In this document: one piece after another, positions 25,801-38,805 of the stretch
How the letters are laid out: every line of letters starts with the position of its first letter
Numbering within the stretch: the first letter of the stretch is position 1
Assembly: GCF_964340395.1 (NCBI RefSeq)
Contig: NC_135557.1
Location: 18,354,625-18,418,624, forward strand
DNA from: Glandiceps talaboti
Lineage: Eukaryota; Hemichordata; Enteropneusta; Spengelidae
Direction: 5' to 3'
Length of the DNA stretch: 64,000 bases
Position numbers and translations under genes: made by a program
Notes under the pieces: model-generated
Databases searched by the model: none
What the model saw: the letters and a program-made list of their open reading frames with translations, nothing else
Told to the model about the DNA's origin: nothing

Positions 25801-25850
<50 letters not shown>
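25795..25850. repeat. (CA)n microsatellite
   Basis: CA tract with two CAAACA interruptions, preceded by AGACA units. Confidence 0.95.
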
Positions 25851-26739
25851 AGACAGACTCATCCCTAAACTGTAATCTTCCCTTATGGTAGATAAATAAA
25901 ATGATATTGTCAGAAATACTTTGAAAAGTTTCATAAATCTTATTATCGAGATTCTATGTTTTAACGGGTAGTGATTACCAGATGTTTCACGTGACCATCA
26001 TTAACATCGAGGGGTATTATAATTATAACACCGGCTAGTCGACATCATGATGACTGTAGAAAATTAATGAACTTAAGTGTTTATTAAAAAGTTGACTTCA
26101 ACTGCCAAAATATTTCCATTATACATACCACTCCTGATGAATACTGGGCTTTTATGGTCCTAACACAATCAGGGGTAATATAGTGACGTGAGTCAAATGT
26201 TGAAATAATTAAATCAAATAGTAAGACTGGAATCATTCGCTAATCATATCTAGTTTCTCTGAATTTCCAAAATTTTAGGAACCATCGCAGAGAAGCTTAG
26301 TCTTGTGCTGGTGAGTGTTACTTTTCTTCCAAGAATAACATTCAGTTTTAGATTTGTTCTGTAACATATTTAGATCCTAAAAATTTTGTTCTGGCGTTTT
26401 TAAATTAGACTGTGACGTCACATTGACCACACTTGGTGTTGATATCATCAAGCGGACCACAATCTCTGGAAATATGCGCTCCGAGGAGTTTTGTTGTCGA
26501 TCAGCACGTTTCTGCTATTAATGTTTTGATATTATCCCACTCTTCATGAGGAGGTCGTTGATTGGTTTGATCGCCATGATGTCATTACTAACGAATAATT
26601 TAGAGTCATATCCGAAATACGAAATTACTGAATAGGTGAAACCAAAGTATAATTTGCCGCTGCATTAGTTGAAAAAAATAATACATGCTCTGGCTAGCGA
26701 GAATGTGTTTAGTTTGGCAGGTCTGATTCGAAACAACAA

Positions 26740-26759
26740 AAAACACCACCACCACCACC

Positions 26760-26791
<32 letters not shown>

Positions 26792-26915
26792 CAACAACAA
26801 CAACTGTAATAATATCGTCAAACATTGAATGAGAATCTTTGCATTTCACCCTGATATACCTTGATCCTATTACACAACAATAACATCAACAACAACAACA
26901 ACAACAACAACAACA
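26740..26915. repeat. (CAC)n and (CAA)n tracts downstream of peptide gene 2
   Basis: CAC units at 26,745-26,773 run directly into CAA units to 26,802, with another CAA run at 26,886-26,914. The position matches the CAA tracts downstream of peptide gene 1. Confidence 0.9.
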
Positions 26916-27111
26916 CCTCAACAAATTGTAACACAGTGAAACTGTTGGCATTTTGATTCAAATTTATTTTATTTACTCTAATTAATCAACAGTGCAACTG
27001 TATATGTCACTGGAATCAATACATGCACAACATTTTAATTTAAAACAGTCCGCATATACATTTATGTCCGTTTTCAAAATATCACGTATAGACTTAAATT
27101 AGTCATCGATA

Positions 27112-27836
27112 TTATTTTGCCGCATTGTCATCATTTTTAGCTTCTTCGGATTCCTGAGCAGTGTCTACATTATGGGATGCACGTTTACCACAGAATCCAC
27201 TACCTCCAGGAAAATTAAATGGTAATGCACACTGGAGAAAAAATAAAAAGCATGGTATAAACGTATGAGACATAGATGCAACTATGACAATATTGTACAT
27301 ATACAAATAGTTTTTTTGCGATAATGGGAGGTCATTCTTACAACTGTTGATTTATGTTGAACTTATTCAAAACATACACGAACAAAAACTAAATCGTTAA
27401 TGAGACATCGAATTCAATTACGAATGTGATTGAAGCTGCTGTCCTGTTATTGCATTGAATATCCAGACCCATTGAACTATTGTAGAAAATTGAAACAATT
27501 GAACAGTGTAACAATTGAATTGTGTTATATTGCCAAGTGTATTTCGTGTATTGTTAAAATTTACGTTGTCGACCTAGTTGTAAAAATATCCTCTTAAGAA
27601 ACCCGACTTTTCCATGGCGGAACGATGGAAACAATATAGTGTAGGTTGTGATATGACTCTTTGCTAATTATTGGAAGTAAGGAGAATCGTTTGCATCATA
27701 ACAAAGTCATATTACTAAGTATACTTACACCAGCCGCAACACCACCGACGCCATCTCGTTGGCCAGTGACTGAGTTGATTGACATTGTACACAATACAAG
27801 GCATACAAGAATGGTGATAACGGCAGTGGTCTTCAT
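27112..27836 (-). CDS. Secreted precursor of a putative cyclic, amidated peptide (paralogue 2)
   Basis: Coding exons 27836-27729 and 27231-27112 join in phase 0 (donor gtaagt; acceptor TTTTTTCTCCAG) to give 75 residues. A signal peptide (start MKTTAVITILVCLVLCTM, about 25 residues) is followed by QRDGVGGVAAG and then CALPFNFPGGSGFC, GKR and an acidic tail with NVDT. GKR predicts dibasic cleavage and a C-terminal Cys-amide; two Cys 12 residues apart could form one disulphide. Compared with paralogue 1 the signal peptide and the FCGKR end are conserved while the ring is longer (12 against 6 internal residues), as expected of diverging bioactive peptides. The gene family is not one I can name. 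Confidence 0.83.
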
Positions 27837-28039
27837 GATTAGTAGTTAGTGACAAATCTTAGATATTGATATACGTGGAAGAGAAGTCAAGTCTTCTGAA
27901 GTGTAAGGATACATACCATAATTAGAAAGAACTGTTTACATACTATATTGACACAGGTAACGATATGTCACGAGATAAAGTCAGTGTATAGTAGGCAATA
28001 ATACACATATCTACAGACTCGGTAAAAAGATACACTTAC

Positions 28040-28097
28040 CAGTGGCCGTCTAATCTTTAGTCAGTTACCGATTCCAGAGTCTGAACCCTATATATAC
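28040..28097 (-). promoter_or_regulatory. Core promoter and non-coding first exon of peptide gene 2
   Basis: TATATATAGGGTTCAG on the minus strand (about 28,097-28,083) followed by a donor CTG|GTAAGTGTA with the exon ending at 28040. The arrangement and sequence parallel the promoter of paralogue 1. The ATG exon acceptor is at about 27858 (ATATCTAAG|ATTTG). Confidence 0.65.
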
Positions 28098-28336
28098 AGT
28101 TCCCATTGCATGTATATTACAACCACGTGTTAGTAATCCACAGCTGTTACTTGAGAATAGTAATGAAATCAAAGTCTAAATATTGGAAATTCTTAGAGCA
28201 AAAGCTGAAGTAACCAATGGAATTCTATGTAATACAGAACATGATCAAAATGATAAAATCATGTCAGCTTAGTAATCCTGGATTTTGTTGAGTTTTCATT
28301 TGTGAATCTTGCCATATTTGAGATAAAAAACATGTC

Positions 28337-28367
<31 letters not shown>

Positions 28368-28386
28368 TCAACAACATCAACAGCAA
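28337..28386. repeat. (CAA)n microsatellite
   Basis: CAA units with two CATCAA interruptions near the end. Confidence 0.9.
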
Positions 28387-28399
28387 CGTTGCTGCCCAT

Positions 28400-31300
28400 G
28401 TCCATACGCATGTTCAAAGTTTAAATGAAAAGAACAAACATTTTTTTATCGACAGAGAAACCCTTCAATATTCGTAATTTCTAATATAGCCACTTCATGG
28501 AGTATTGCCAACTTTCCCGTTGTCATGAAACTAAACACGCAAAGAGTAATTGCAAGGATATCCAATTTATGTCTCCTTCTTCTTCGTCAGCCAAATAGTG
28601 CAGGTTTAATTTTCAACCCCGTTCCCAATCTATTTATTTGAATCACTTTATTTAAAACAAAAATGCTCTCATCTATAACCTTGACTCGTGTATTTTTGTG
28701 TGTTTCCGACTTTGTTATTAAATTGCCTTTGTATTGTCTATCTGTAACCAATTTCCTGTTACCAAGCTATGTAAACAAGTATCGGCTGCATATCATATTT
28801 TATTGCTGGGCCTGAGGTATCGGCATTGGCTTCGTTTGGATATAGTTCTGTCTGCACATTATGACAGAAACAACAACCACACAAATTCTTAGGATTTCCA
28901 ATGCTCACATATATATATTTACACCAAAATACGAATGCATACAGGAAAAGACAGTGAATACAATTACATACATCAATTTGGCTATACACTTTGATGAATT
29001 AATGACCTTCATAAAGTATACAAGTAATTCAATGCAAATACTTCAGTTAATACAATGGATACTGAAGTACTAGTCCAATGTAACTTCCAATGAAATTCTG
29101 AATTCCATTGAGGTAAGATACAGTGGCTACGAAATCCCAATTCAATATGTACGCGTCAATTGAATTCTACGTCATTGTAGACTCTAGTAACTTCCACGTA
29201 GCACGCTATGAATTAATTTACTCTAAATTCCAGTATAATTTTAAAGTCTTAATTCACTAATTACCATATCTAGAAATCAAATTGATATACCACTTTGATA
29301 TACCACTTTGTCAACCAATGCCAGGCATTTTGTACAAGTAACTTACAAATGAAGGCGTGCAAATTCACAGGTTATACACTAATGTATCCCATAATAACAC
29401 TCAAGTTCCACTCTGAAGTCAGAACATACAACAGAATGAAAATGATCAAGTAATTTATTACTATACTTAGAAACTTATGCAATAACAGTACCATTAATTC
29501 TTAACCCAGATGAACTTTTTCGAGAATTGAATACAAAATAATACAATTAATTCAATGAAATTAATGTATTCAGTGACAATATAGATAATTCGTAGATTAA
29601 ATCAGCTTTATCAAGAATAACATACTTTATTTGTAATTAACATTTTTCTATAATTAGGCAATATCGTAAAATGCAAGGTCAAATTTCATATACTTTCATA
29701 TAATTAACTTTCCACTTTAGTAGTTCATCATGTTAGATAGCTATGACATATACATTTGCATTCAAGAATTTTGCATAACGGCGAGCCGTTTTACGGGGAG
29801 ATGACTTAGATTAAGAAAATATGTGGCAAATAATTTATATATACATCACCTGCGACAACAAATTAATTATTGAGCGTCTAAAACTAATATTTAATTTCAA
29901 AATAATATTTCCGCTTTATACTGTTGAGCCTAGTACAATGTAGTATCACGCGTCTCTCTGAAGATGACAATGCGGTTGTTTACATCAGCCGTAACCATGG
30001 TAACTTTATTATCTGACCGTTTGCTCTGCATTAATGACTTAATGTTTACTATATTGCATATCAGTCAAAGAGTAGAGGTGAAATAAATATCCAGATGAAA
30101 AACTAGTGCGTCCTGTTATTGCGTACCGTATTCCATTAACCTACAACTGCATAGATGTTAACAATATACTTTGTTCTCCTAGATAAGCAAAAATTGCGCC
30201 CTCTATGCTGGTAACTTTGATATCTTTATCAAATTTCGGAATTCATGTTTGCGATCGCGTGGTGACCCTGCTTCCAACATTTTCACCGTTCTGAAGTCAA
30301 CGATTTCCCTTTGACACGAAACATACTGTTCAACAGCTTGTTACAGTGTATACAGCGATACTGTTTTATATGATATGGTTTATATTAAATCTGGCAATTG
30401 AATTGTTGATTATAGCTGGATTTCCGCGTGTAACCACATGATATAACAAGCAAAAATACGGCTGTTGGTGAAAAATAGGCATGATTATCTGCAAAAATGA
30501 CAGTACTTTTTCACATGGCACATAACATCCAATTTTGGCCAAAACTACCTTGTGCTTCCTGTAGAGGTCGCTCTAACTTGTCATAATATAAGCCCATGGC
30601 CAATTGAATGCAGGTGTGAAATATTTAGTACAGAAACTGAATTTTGGAGAGTGAAATACAACTTGAATTAGAATTTGATATGGTATGTACAAATGAATAG
30701 CAAGCCTAAATGTAAAATAGAAAGTTGCATTAATAAAGAAAAAAGAGGAATTCTGATGTTCTCTTTTTTTAATATAAAATGTTGAAATCTCAAATTAAAC
30801 GTGACATAATCACAAATGCATTAGTGATATTCTGTCATCATGGGTACAATAAAAATTGATTTTGAATATGACATCTAGTATCAAATCGGTATACCACTTG
30901 GTCACCTAATGTAAGGCATTCTGTACAAGTAGTAGTATGTTATCATTGAATTGGCAACGTCGAACATCTTCCTATCTTTAGTACAGGGTATGCTTATGAA
31001 ATAAAACTATAATTTATTCAACTCAGTTGTTTTTCATTTCCATATTTCAAAATGCTTCAATTTGCTTTAAATTGGCCGGTTTCATTATAATGGATACGTT
31101 TATCCGAACGTACCATCTGGGTCTGTTAGAAAAGCCGACCAGTCCAACTTAATGAAAATAAAAAAATCCGATAACAGCATAACCATACCACAATTGTATT
31201 ACCTTATTATATTGTCCACAATTTTTAATGGGTCATTTATAATTTCCATTCCAAAAATAAACAGGTGGGACATACATAGGCATTTAAGTCAAAGTCAATT

Positions 31301-31600
31301 GGTCTAGTGATCGCCTTCCTCTTCTTATAAGATAAAATAAAAATAAGATAAAATGAACGATCAGTGAATATACACAAAAATCCTACCATGTATGCAATAA
31401 ATTATCCCAACAGAATCAGCTGCATGGTGTAGTGTGTTAACGAATTTAGTCGTGCTATCATTTTAATCCAATCTTTTACGTTCCAAAAAATGACAATTAT
31501 TAATTTGGCGGCTGGTGTCAAAAGACAGTATATTAATACTATATGTATAATTCATTGACAGCTGTATACAATCACGGGTTAAAGTATTTCAGAAGTGTAC
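28400..31600. other. Intergenic, nothing recognised
   Basis: About 3.2 kb of AT-rich sequence between peptide gene 2 and the NXPE-family gene. The word AAATTGATATACCACTT, with variations, recurs at 29,278-29,310 and 30,885-30,900, but I see no gene, RNA or bounded element. Confidence 0.5.
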
Positions 31601-31616
31601 TGCACACTTCAGTATC

Positions 31617-34600
31617 ATGGGTTACTCTACAGCAAGAACACTTTTCAAAGTCTCGCTTTTGTTACATATAATTCTGGCGTTTATATGTCTTAAATTGCTG
31701 AAAGATAAGGTAAGTTTTTTATATACACAGTTACCCACTCAACTAAACAACACGTTTGTGTTGTTAAAACGCAACTTTCCATACATTAAACTTCGAGTAT
31801 CGAGAAATGATTGTCCAGTTCAGTCCAACAGGTACGAATACATACGTTTTCACGGTGGCTTCAAAGATGTAAGAGGTATGGCCTTCTTTACGAATTAGAC
31901 GGTTTGATACATCAGCTCACCTCTAATGTCAACCTCTCAAATGATCTCTCTAAATTAAAATGATTTTATGCTCCAAATGGTTTTTAATTTATGGCAATTT
32001 CACAATCAATGCTTCATTTCCGCTGCTAGATTGTTATGGCTAGATTTTGACAAATCAGTACTACAATTTTATCGTCCTAGTGTGGATACCACAACACCTG
32101 TTCAGTCCTCCAATTACGTCTATAGTGTTCATAATGAGCGTTTTATAAATACAATCAAAATATATTCCCGCAAACCGGAGCTGTTATTTCTGCCTCTACA
32201 CTTCGAAATAAGTGTGGGGCGGCACGTTAAGAACGGTGCCGTAAAACAGGCCGTAGTTTCCGCGTGCGACTATGTCAAAATACAGTTCTTTTAATATCTA
32301 GATTTAATGATTTTTTCATAAATTTTAAATATATACATTTCAGCATAAGGTATTTCTTCAATATCAGCTTCGTTTACTAGATGCTATTTTTTAACATAAA
32401 ATTGTGTGACTGATGCTATTTTTTAACATAAAATTGTGTGACTGATACCCAAAATCTATTTCTTTTAAGACAATGCACATAAAAGAGCTCTATGCTATTG
32501 ATGCCAACTGTCACTGCCCCTGTCAAAAGATTGGCAAGGAAGAGGAACATAATGTTGAAACCAGTAAGGGTAAACAGCAAGCGATTTCCAGCGTAAACAT
32601 CGAACACGATATGTCGTATTATAGCACCTACACTCGCTTTTCTCTCGGATGGCTTGGAAAGGTTCACGAGTTGGAGTGGGCTTATGACCACAGTACGATG
32701 CCTGCATCAGTAAATGAACCACATCGTCCTCTTAACATAAGTACAGGAGTAACAGAACAAGAACATCGGAATACGACTACTATATTAAACAGAAACACGT
32801 ATCATCCCTTAGCTATCAGTAATGGTAAAATGGGAATGACTTCTATTCAAACAACAAGGTACGTACGAATTGAAACGGATAAGTGATTGAGTAGGACACG
32901 AAACAAATGTTCGGGTAAAGTTCAAGGTAATGGGCGAATTGTGTTCAAATCAAGTGCATTGCCAATTGCGGCAGGAGTATATATTATTGCCTTGATATTG
33001 GGTTATATGTCATAGGTGCAAGGGTAAGATTAGCACGACGTGTAGCGGAGTGCTAATCGAATCCTTGCACCGAGAGCTTTGTCCCTTGGTATTATTTAGA
33101 AGTGTAAATAAGGGGTGTTTTTCGTATTGTTCAGATATCGAGGAAAGCAGCAGTAGTCTATGATTAATCGAGTAAACTATATGATGTATACCCCAAGGTA
33201 CACAAAAACAGGAAGTAGAGCGCCATCTTGGCAAATTTTCGAAAAGCCTTTTGATAAGTATGTTTGTTGAATTTGCTACATATGGTAGGTGCAAACCCTT
33301 TTAATCTACAAAGTTATCTTTCTCTGATCACTGTATTTTTTTTATACATTTTTTCTCTCTCAGGGTATATTTTTTTGAAGGCAAGACTGAGTTCAAGACA
33401 GGAGACTATATACACATTGTCATCGAAGCAGTTGACAACAATGGCCGCAAACGACATCGAGGAGGGGACTTTTTTGAGCCTGTAATGTATAATCAAAAAC
33501 TTGAAAAGAGTACTGCTGGACGAGTTGTTGATTATGGTAATGGTACATACAGTGTATACTTCTACGCTGCCTGGCAAGGCACTGCAGATTTTAATATTAA
33601 CTTAGCTTTTACTCGAGAAGCCATCTTGTTCCTGAACCATGATATTTTATACTCTGAACCACAAGGTGTTTGGCAGGCAACATTCAGCAATGGTAACATC
33701 TCTGAAATAAAGAACTGTTCAATATTAAGTGAAGGTACCTGGGATGACATTTGTGAATATACCAATTCTGCATCATTAGGACAAACTGTATTTGGTTGTG
33801 AAAGACCCGAGTACCTTGCCTGTGACGATTTTGTCAATTTGTATCACACAATCAAAAATATAGAAAAGGTAACGACACTTCGGATCCAAAATTCGATAAA
33901 ACTATTTCAAAGGTAAGGATCATAGATTACCCATATGCTTTGAATCACTTGGTTCTGGTATCTTAAAATACACAAATCCCTATAGTTCACATTGTCGTCA
34001 TTTGGAATTCAGACTTGTGTGCTGTTGACTGATCACCATTTTTGAATTGATGATACCTAAACTATAGACTCTCAAATACGACTGCCATTCAGCGCAAAAG
34101 GGATATGAGTTGCAAAAGTAAAGCATGTGTGTATGTTATGTTGTTTGTATTATGTGTGCCCATGATCTTATAAGCATGGGTCCGATTTCATAAAATGTAA
34201 CTAAGGTAGGCATTTTGGAGGTAAAACCGGAAGACAACTTTGCTTTGGTAATTCGATCGATGTTGATATATCCAAGGAAAAATAAGTTCGAAGCGAAACA
34301 TTGAGAAAGTAATCCCTAATTTTTGGAGTAAATTGTGATTGAAAAAATCAATACACTTGCCATATTGAATTCTTAGACAATTTCATTTGCAGTCCGACAG
34401 ACAGACAGTCAACCAGCCAGCAAGTCAGCCAGCCAACCAGGCAGACAGACAGGCTGGTGCATTTATATAAGTGGACATCAGTCATATCAGCTTCCTCTGA
34501 GGGAAAAATATAACTTTATCTGTCGCAAATTACGAATTTGGCATTTTATTATTAATAATCGACGCCCAGCCATGTCGCATTTCTAACGTATATATTTATG

Positions 34601-36397
34601 TGGTATATTGTGTGCTAGAATTCTTATCAAGGAGTAAAATGTACGGTGTTGCTGATAATTTGTTTTCATTTTAGTGGGATATATAACGGCCAATTAAAAC
34701 AAGCGACAATGAAAGCACTAATAAATGGTGAGTAGCTTATTTAATGTCATCGTATGTTTCAATTACATTAATTTGTGTTTGAACACAGAGTATTTGTAAA
34801 TGGATCAGGGTATTTAATTATTGATCATTTCTTAAAGACATTAGTACTGTAAGTCCCCAATTACACTAGTACTGGCCGCTATGTAGTGGCTAGTTAACAT
34901 AAAATACGCAGTTATTAATACGATTATTTAAACCACCCACTTTGAACTATTAAAAAGATTTTGTGGGTTCATCCTTTTTTCAAGGAAATCAAGAATATGA
35001 AATTCTGTTATTGGCATTGTATTGGATTAATTTATCATTTTGAAATAATGTAATTTGAAAAGTTTCACAGTTACCCCTACTTCATGTTTTTTTCTTGATT
35101 TGAACGGTTATAAATGGGATCACTATCTCAGGAAATACAGACAGTTTTATAAACTGTGGGTTCAGGAGAGTGATGTCATGATTTTAGCATCACCTACATT
35201 ACTTGCGGTCTCAGAGAAACATCAGTTTGAAGTATACCCCCATTTTGGAAATAGTTTCTATTGACCACAATGCTTCGTTGGGATCACCAAAGGAATTAAT
35301 CTATTTTATGGATGACACCCTCTTGATTTTTTTTTCACGTGGGATTTCTGATCTCACAAAAGTGCAAATTTTATTCTAAAAGATAATTAGGGAATAACTA
35401 TACTTGGGCATAGTAAAAAAGAAGTGTATTTTTGTCTTGTTAAAAAAAAGGCATTTCTCAAAAGCGTCGATAATCTGTTTCGATAGTTTGTTGTTACTTA
35501 ATCTTCTCTGATCGCTTCCCATAGTGCATAGCGAATGATGGTGTAATGAAATCGTACTTTTAACATAGCTTTATAAGGGCCACGTACCGAAAATATTTTG
35601 TTTCCCCAGCTAATATTTGCATCATGAGGCCCCGTTTTCACTAAACCCTTCATTTTGCAGGTCAAATGATTCAACCAAAACTACCACAGTGTGGACCTGA
35701 TATACCTGTACCACTATCAGATGGATACTGGGCCGATAATCTGACCTTTATTCTAATGACCTGTCGTAGTCAACAATGGAGTGACGAAGAGGTCAACACT
35801 TGTCTATCAAATAAAAAGATATACATATCAGGGGGTTCAACAATGCGACATGTTAGAGACACTTTTCTTTCTTACTTCCACTCGTCTACTCAATTAGATA
35901 TCCATTATCATTTTGTTGCTTTAAGACTAGGCCCTACTTATCAGAATATTACCGAATTATACTTCGAAAGTGATTTTGTAGACGCCATACATCACGGAGT
36001 GTGCAGCCAGAGAACCGCAGTATTCATCGTGAACTTCAGCTTTCATTTCGTAACCTGGACGACAAGTGCATATATAGAGAGACTCTTCCATGTGAAATTA
36101 GCCATTGTCAGATTTCTTAATCGTTGTCCAGGTTCAATGGTACTCATTCGGTTATCCAATCCACGAGAGAATAATTCGACCAAACAGCGGGTTCACAGTA
36201 GTGACTGGATCCTGTATGATCAAAACAGAATGATACGACGAGTCTTTGGTGGTATTGGAGTTAGGTTTATTGATGTATGGGATATGGTATTGTCTCATCA
36301 TGAACCTAATGTAGTTCATATGCCAATGTATATTATCAAGCAGCAAGTAGAAATGATGTTATCATACATATGTCCAGAGATGGTGAAAGATAAATAA
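31617..36397 (+). CDS. NXPE family (neurexophilin and PC-esterase domain) protein
   Basis: Five exons, 31617-31709, 32470-32858, 33364-33912, 34675-34727 and 35661-36397, join with consistent phases (0, 2, 2, 1) and GT-AG sites to 606 residues, close to vertebrate NXPE proteins (about 550). Exon 1 encodes an N-terminal signal-anchor (residues 9-25). Exon 2 is a low-complexity stem with a CHCPC cluster. Exon 3 holds the neurexophilin-like beta-sandwich (KTGDYIHIVIEAVD, GGDFFEPV, VVDYGNGTYSVYF). Exon 5 is the PC-esterase domain: PQCG.., GYWADN, a GGST nucleophile region (Ser421) and Asp566/His581 in FIDVWD...VVH. The family is extracellular or luminal; its substrate is unclear even in vertebrates. 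The usual GDST box reads GGST here, which may affect catalysis. I chose the downstream donor of exon 3 (33912) because only it keeps the frame into exon 4. An additional exon between exons 1 and 2 cannot be excluded. Confidence 0.87.
32381..32444. repeat. Tandem 33 bp duplication next to the NXPE exon 2 acceptor
   Basis: GATGCTATTTTTTAACATAA followed by AATTGTGTGACT occurs twice in tandem, ending about 25 bases before the acceptor of exon 2. Confidence 0.85.
33015..33071. repeat. 57 bp hairpin in NXPE intron 2
   Basis: GGTGCAAGG and GATTAGCAC on the left pair with GTGCTAATC and CCTTGCACC on the right, separated by short mismatches and an 15-base loop. This is probably the end or remnant of a small foldback element. 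Confidence 0.6.
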
Positions 36398-36399
36398 CT

Positions 36400-37600
36400 T
36401 TGGTTATTGATGATATCAGATCGTGATTCTTTGTAATTATATATGACGACGAAATTAGTTAAGTCTATTGATAAAAACAAGGTCCCATTCAACTTATGGT
36501 CATATATCTCTGAATATCTGAAAACGATTGTCTTCAAAATTTGCGTTATGAAGGGTTCTATCTGGTAGGTTAATCGAAAAACTTTTATCCCCTCATTTTT
36601 GGTTCACCACCGTACGGTATTTGGCGGCCATGTTTGATTCTGCAATGACCATCTATATAATATAAGCAACAATTGCAATGCCGCTCAATAAATGTTAATA
36701 TATTCGTTTAACTAGTAGAAAGAAAAATACATGCTTAAACATGAGTTTCTTTGCATAAGGATAGTTGTTTGCATTAGGAGCTATTTCATATCAATTAACT
36801 CATTTGCATAATTACTCTTGGGGGCGAAAATATCGACTTTATTTCTATTTGCGTACATTAATGTGTGCAGTAATATATATGTAATAATTGTAATTAGTTT
36901 AACTGTTATATTGAAAAAGAGGCTACATCACTGAATCCACACTTAGAAGGGCAACCACCCAACTGTTTGATAATTAAGCGAACTTCTTACTATAAGGCAA
37001 AGGAAGAATGTTTTCAGAAGGATATATAATGGATAGATAATATGGTCGGAGAACATAACACGTATCCTGTACTTTTCCAGTATTACCATACACCAACTTT
37101 AGAAACGCATTTGGAATAATATGGTCGTACTTAATATCACTGAACATGTGTATAACCTTTTATTGAACGATACAATCAATACGTGTGTTAGAATTGATTT
37201 TTGTCTTGCACTGAATATTAAAGAAAAACTGCTCTTCACATTCATATAGTGGCGAACATAATATAATATTTACATACATCCATCAATATAATGATGATTA
37301 TTTGGTAAACCCGTGCCTGTACCCTTATAAACTGCATGGTGGCTATGATGCAGCGGTGAAGCTATTGTAAAATCTAAACGCCACACGCTAATATGGTGAT
37401 GGATATACTACCGTGACCGTCATTGTGCATTATATCCATGCCCGCCCTCATGAGTACGTCGTTCAAACTGTATGTGAAATTCGAAGAACGGACAAATTGC
37501 AAAATGAAGTTTGACATTATGAATGAAGTCAAGAATGTGGATGTTTTGTTACTTACATAAACGTTTTTGATTTCACTGATCACGAAGTAAAGTTAATTGC
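36400..37600. other. 3' flank of the NXPE gene, nothing recognised
   Basis: AT-rich, no gene supported. AATAAATG at about 36,687 could serve as a polyadenylation signal for the NXPE gene. Confidence 0.4.
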
Positions 37601-37654
37601 AAGCAGCATCAGTGGTCAACCAATCTATATGGCGTAGAATGCCTGCCAGTACTC

Positions 37655-38045
37655 GAAAATGCAATACTGCAATGACTATATGCACTACTGCAATGACTAT
37701 ATTCAATACTGCAATGACTACATGCGATAATGCGATGACTACATGCAATACTGCGATGACTACATGCAATACTGCGATGACTACATGCAATGACTACATA
37801 TGCGATGACTACATGCAATGACTATATGCGATGACTACATGCAATACTGCAATGACTATATGCAATGACTACATATGCGATGACTACATGCAATGACTAT
37901 ATGCGATGACTACATGCGATGTGACTACATGAGGTGACTACATGCGATATGATTACATCAGATGACTACATGCGATATGACTACATGAGATGACTACATG
38001 CAATATGACTTCATGAGATGACTACATGCGATATGACTACATGAG
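37655..38045. repeat. ATGACTACATGC-based minisatellite
   Basis: About 390 bases built from interleaved words GCAATACTGC, ATGACTACATGC and GCGATGTGACTACATGA, with units of 11-24 bases. Variation is graded from one end to the other. Its translated frames are artefacts. Confidence 0.85.
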
Positions 38046-38049
38046 ATGA

Positions 38050-38299
38050 CGATGCGTCAGTGTCACTTGGTACGTCAATGATTAAGTGACTTATGACGTG
38101 ACTCATCAGTCCGTTTCCAACGTCTTCTCTGGAATTTCGAATGATGTAATTCGGTTGTATGTCTTCCATACCGAAATCGCAGTCTAGAACTGTATCAGGT
38201 TGACTGTTAAATGCTTTACAAATTATTGTTGGTCTCTCGTCGTCATCGCTTCTTTGCTTTGGATATAAGGGCTTACTAGGAGTCCATTTATACGGTCAG
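38050..38299 (-). pseudogene. Ig-like domain exon fragment (copy B, inverted)
   Basis: The reverse complement begins after a TATTTCAG acceptor (exon start 38299) and is about 85-90% identical to the plus-strand fragment at 9389-9600. The frame SDDDERPTIICKAFNS...DFGMEDIQPNYIIRN runs on to VPSDTD without the frameshift of copy A, but the first part is shifted by indels near the acceptor and the Ig Trp is Cys. The 3' part of the exon is missing: similarity stops at about 38,050 where the minisatellite begins. Confidence 0.5.
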
Positions 38300-38365
38300 C
38301 TGAAATACGTCACAGCATATTAAATAAGTTGGATACAAGTCAACACAACACCACACAAACCTTAC

Positions 38366-38805
<440 letters not shown>

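Noticed and set aside
27661-27849. Plus-strand frame over peptide gene 2
   Set aside because: It is antisense to the signal peptide exon, which is supported by splice sites and a paralogue.
31968-32294. 108-codon frame inside NXPE intron 1
   Set aside because: No acceptor/donor pair keeps phase 0 from exon 1 to exon 2 through it, and it has no recognisable domain.
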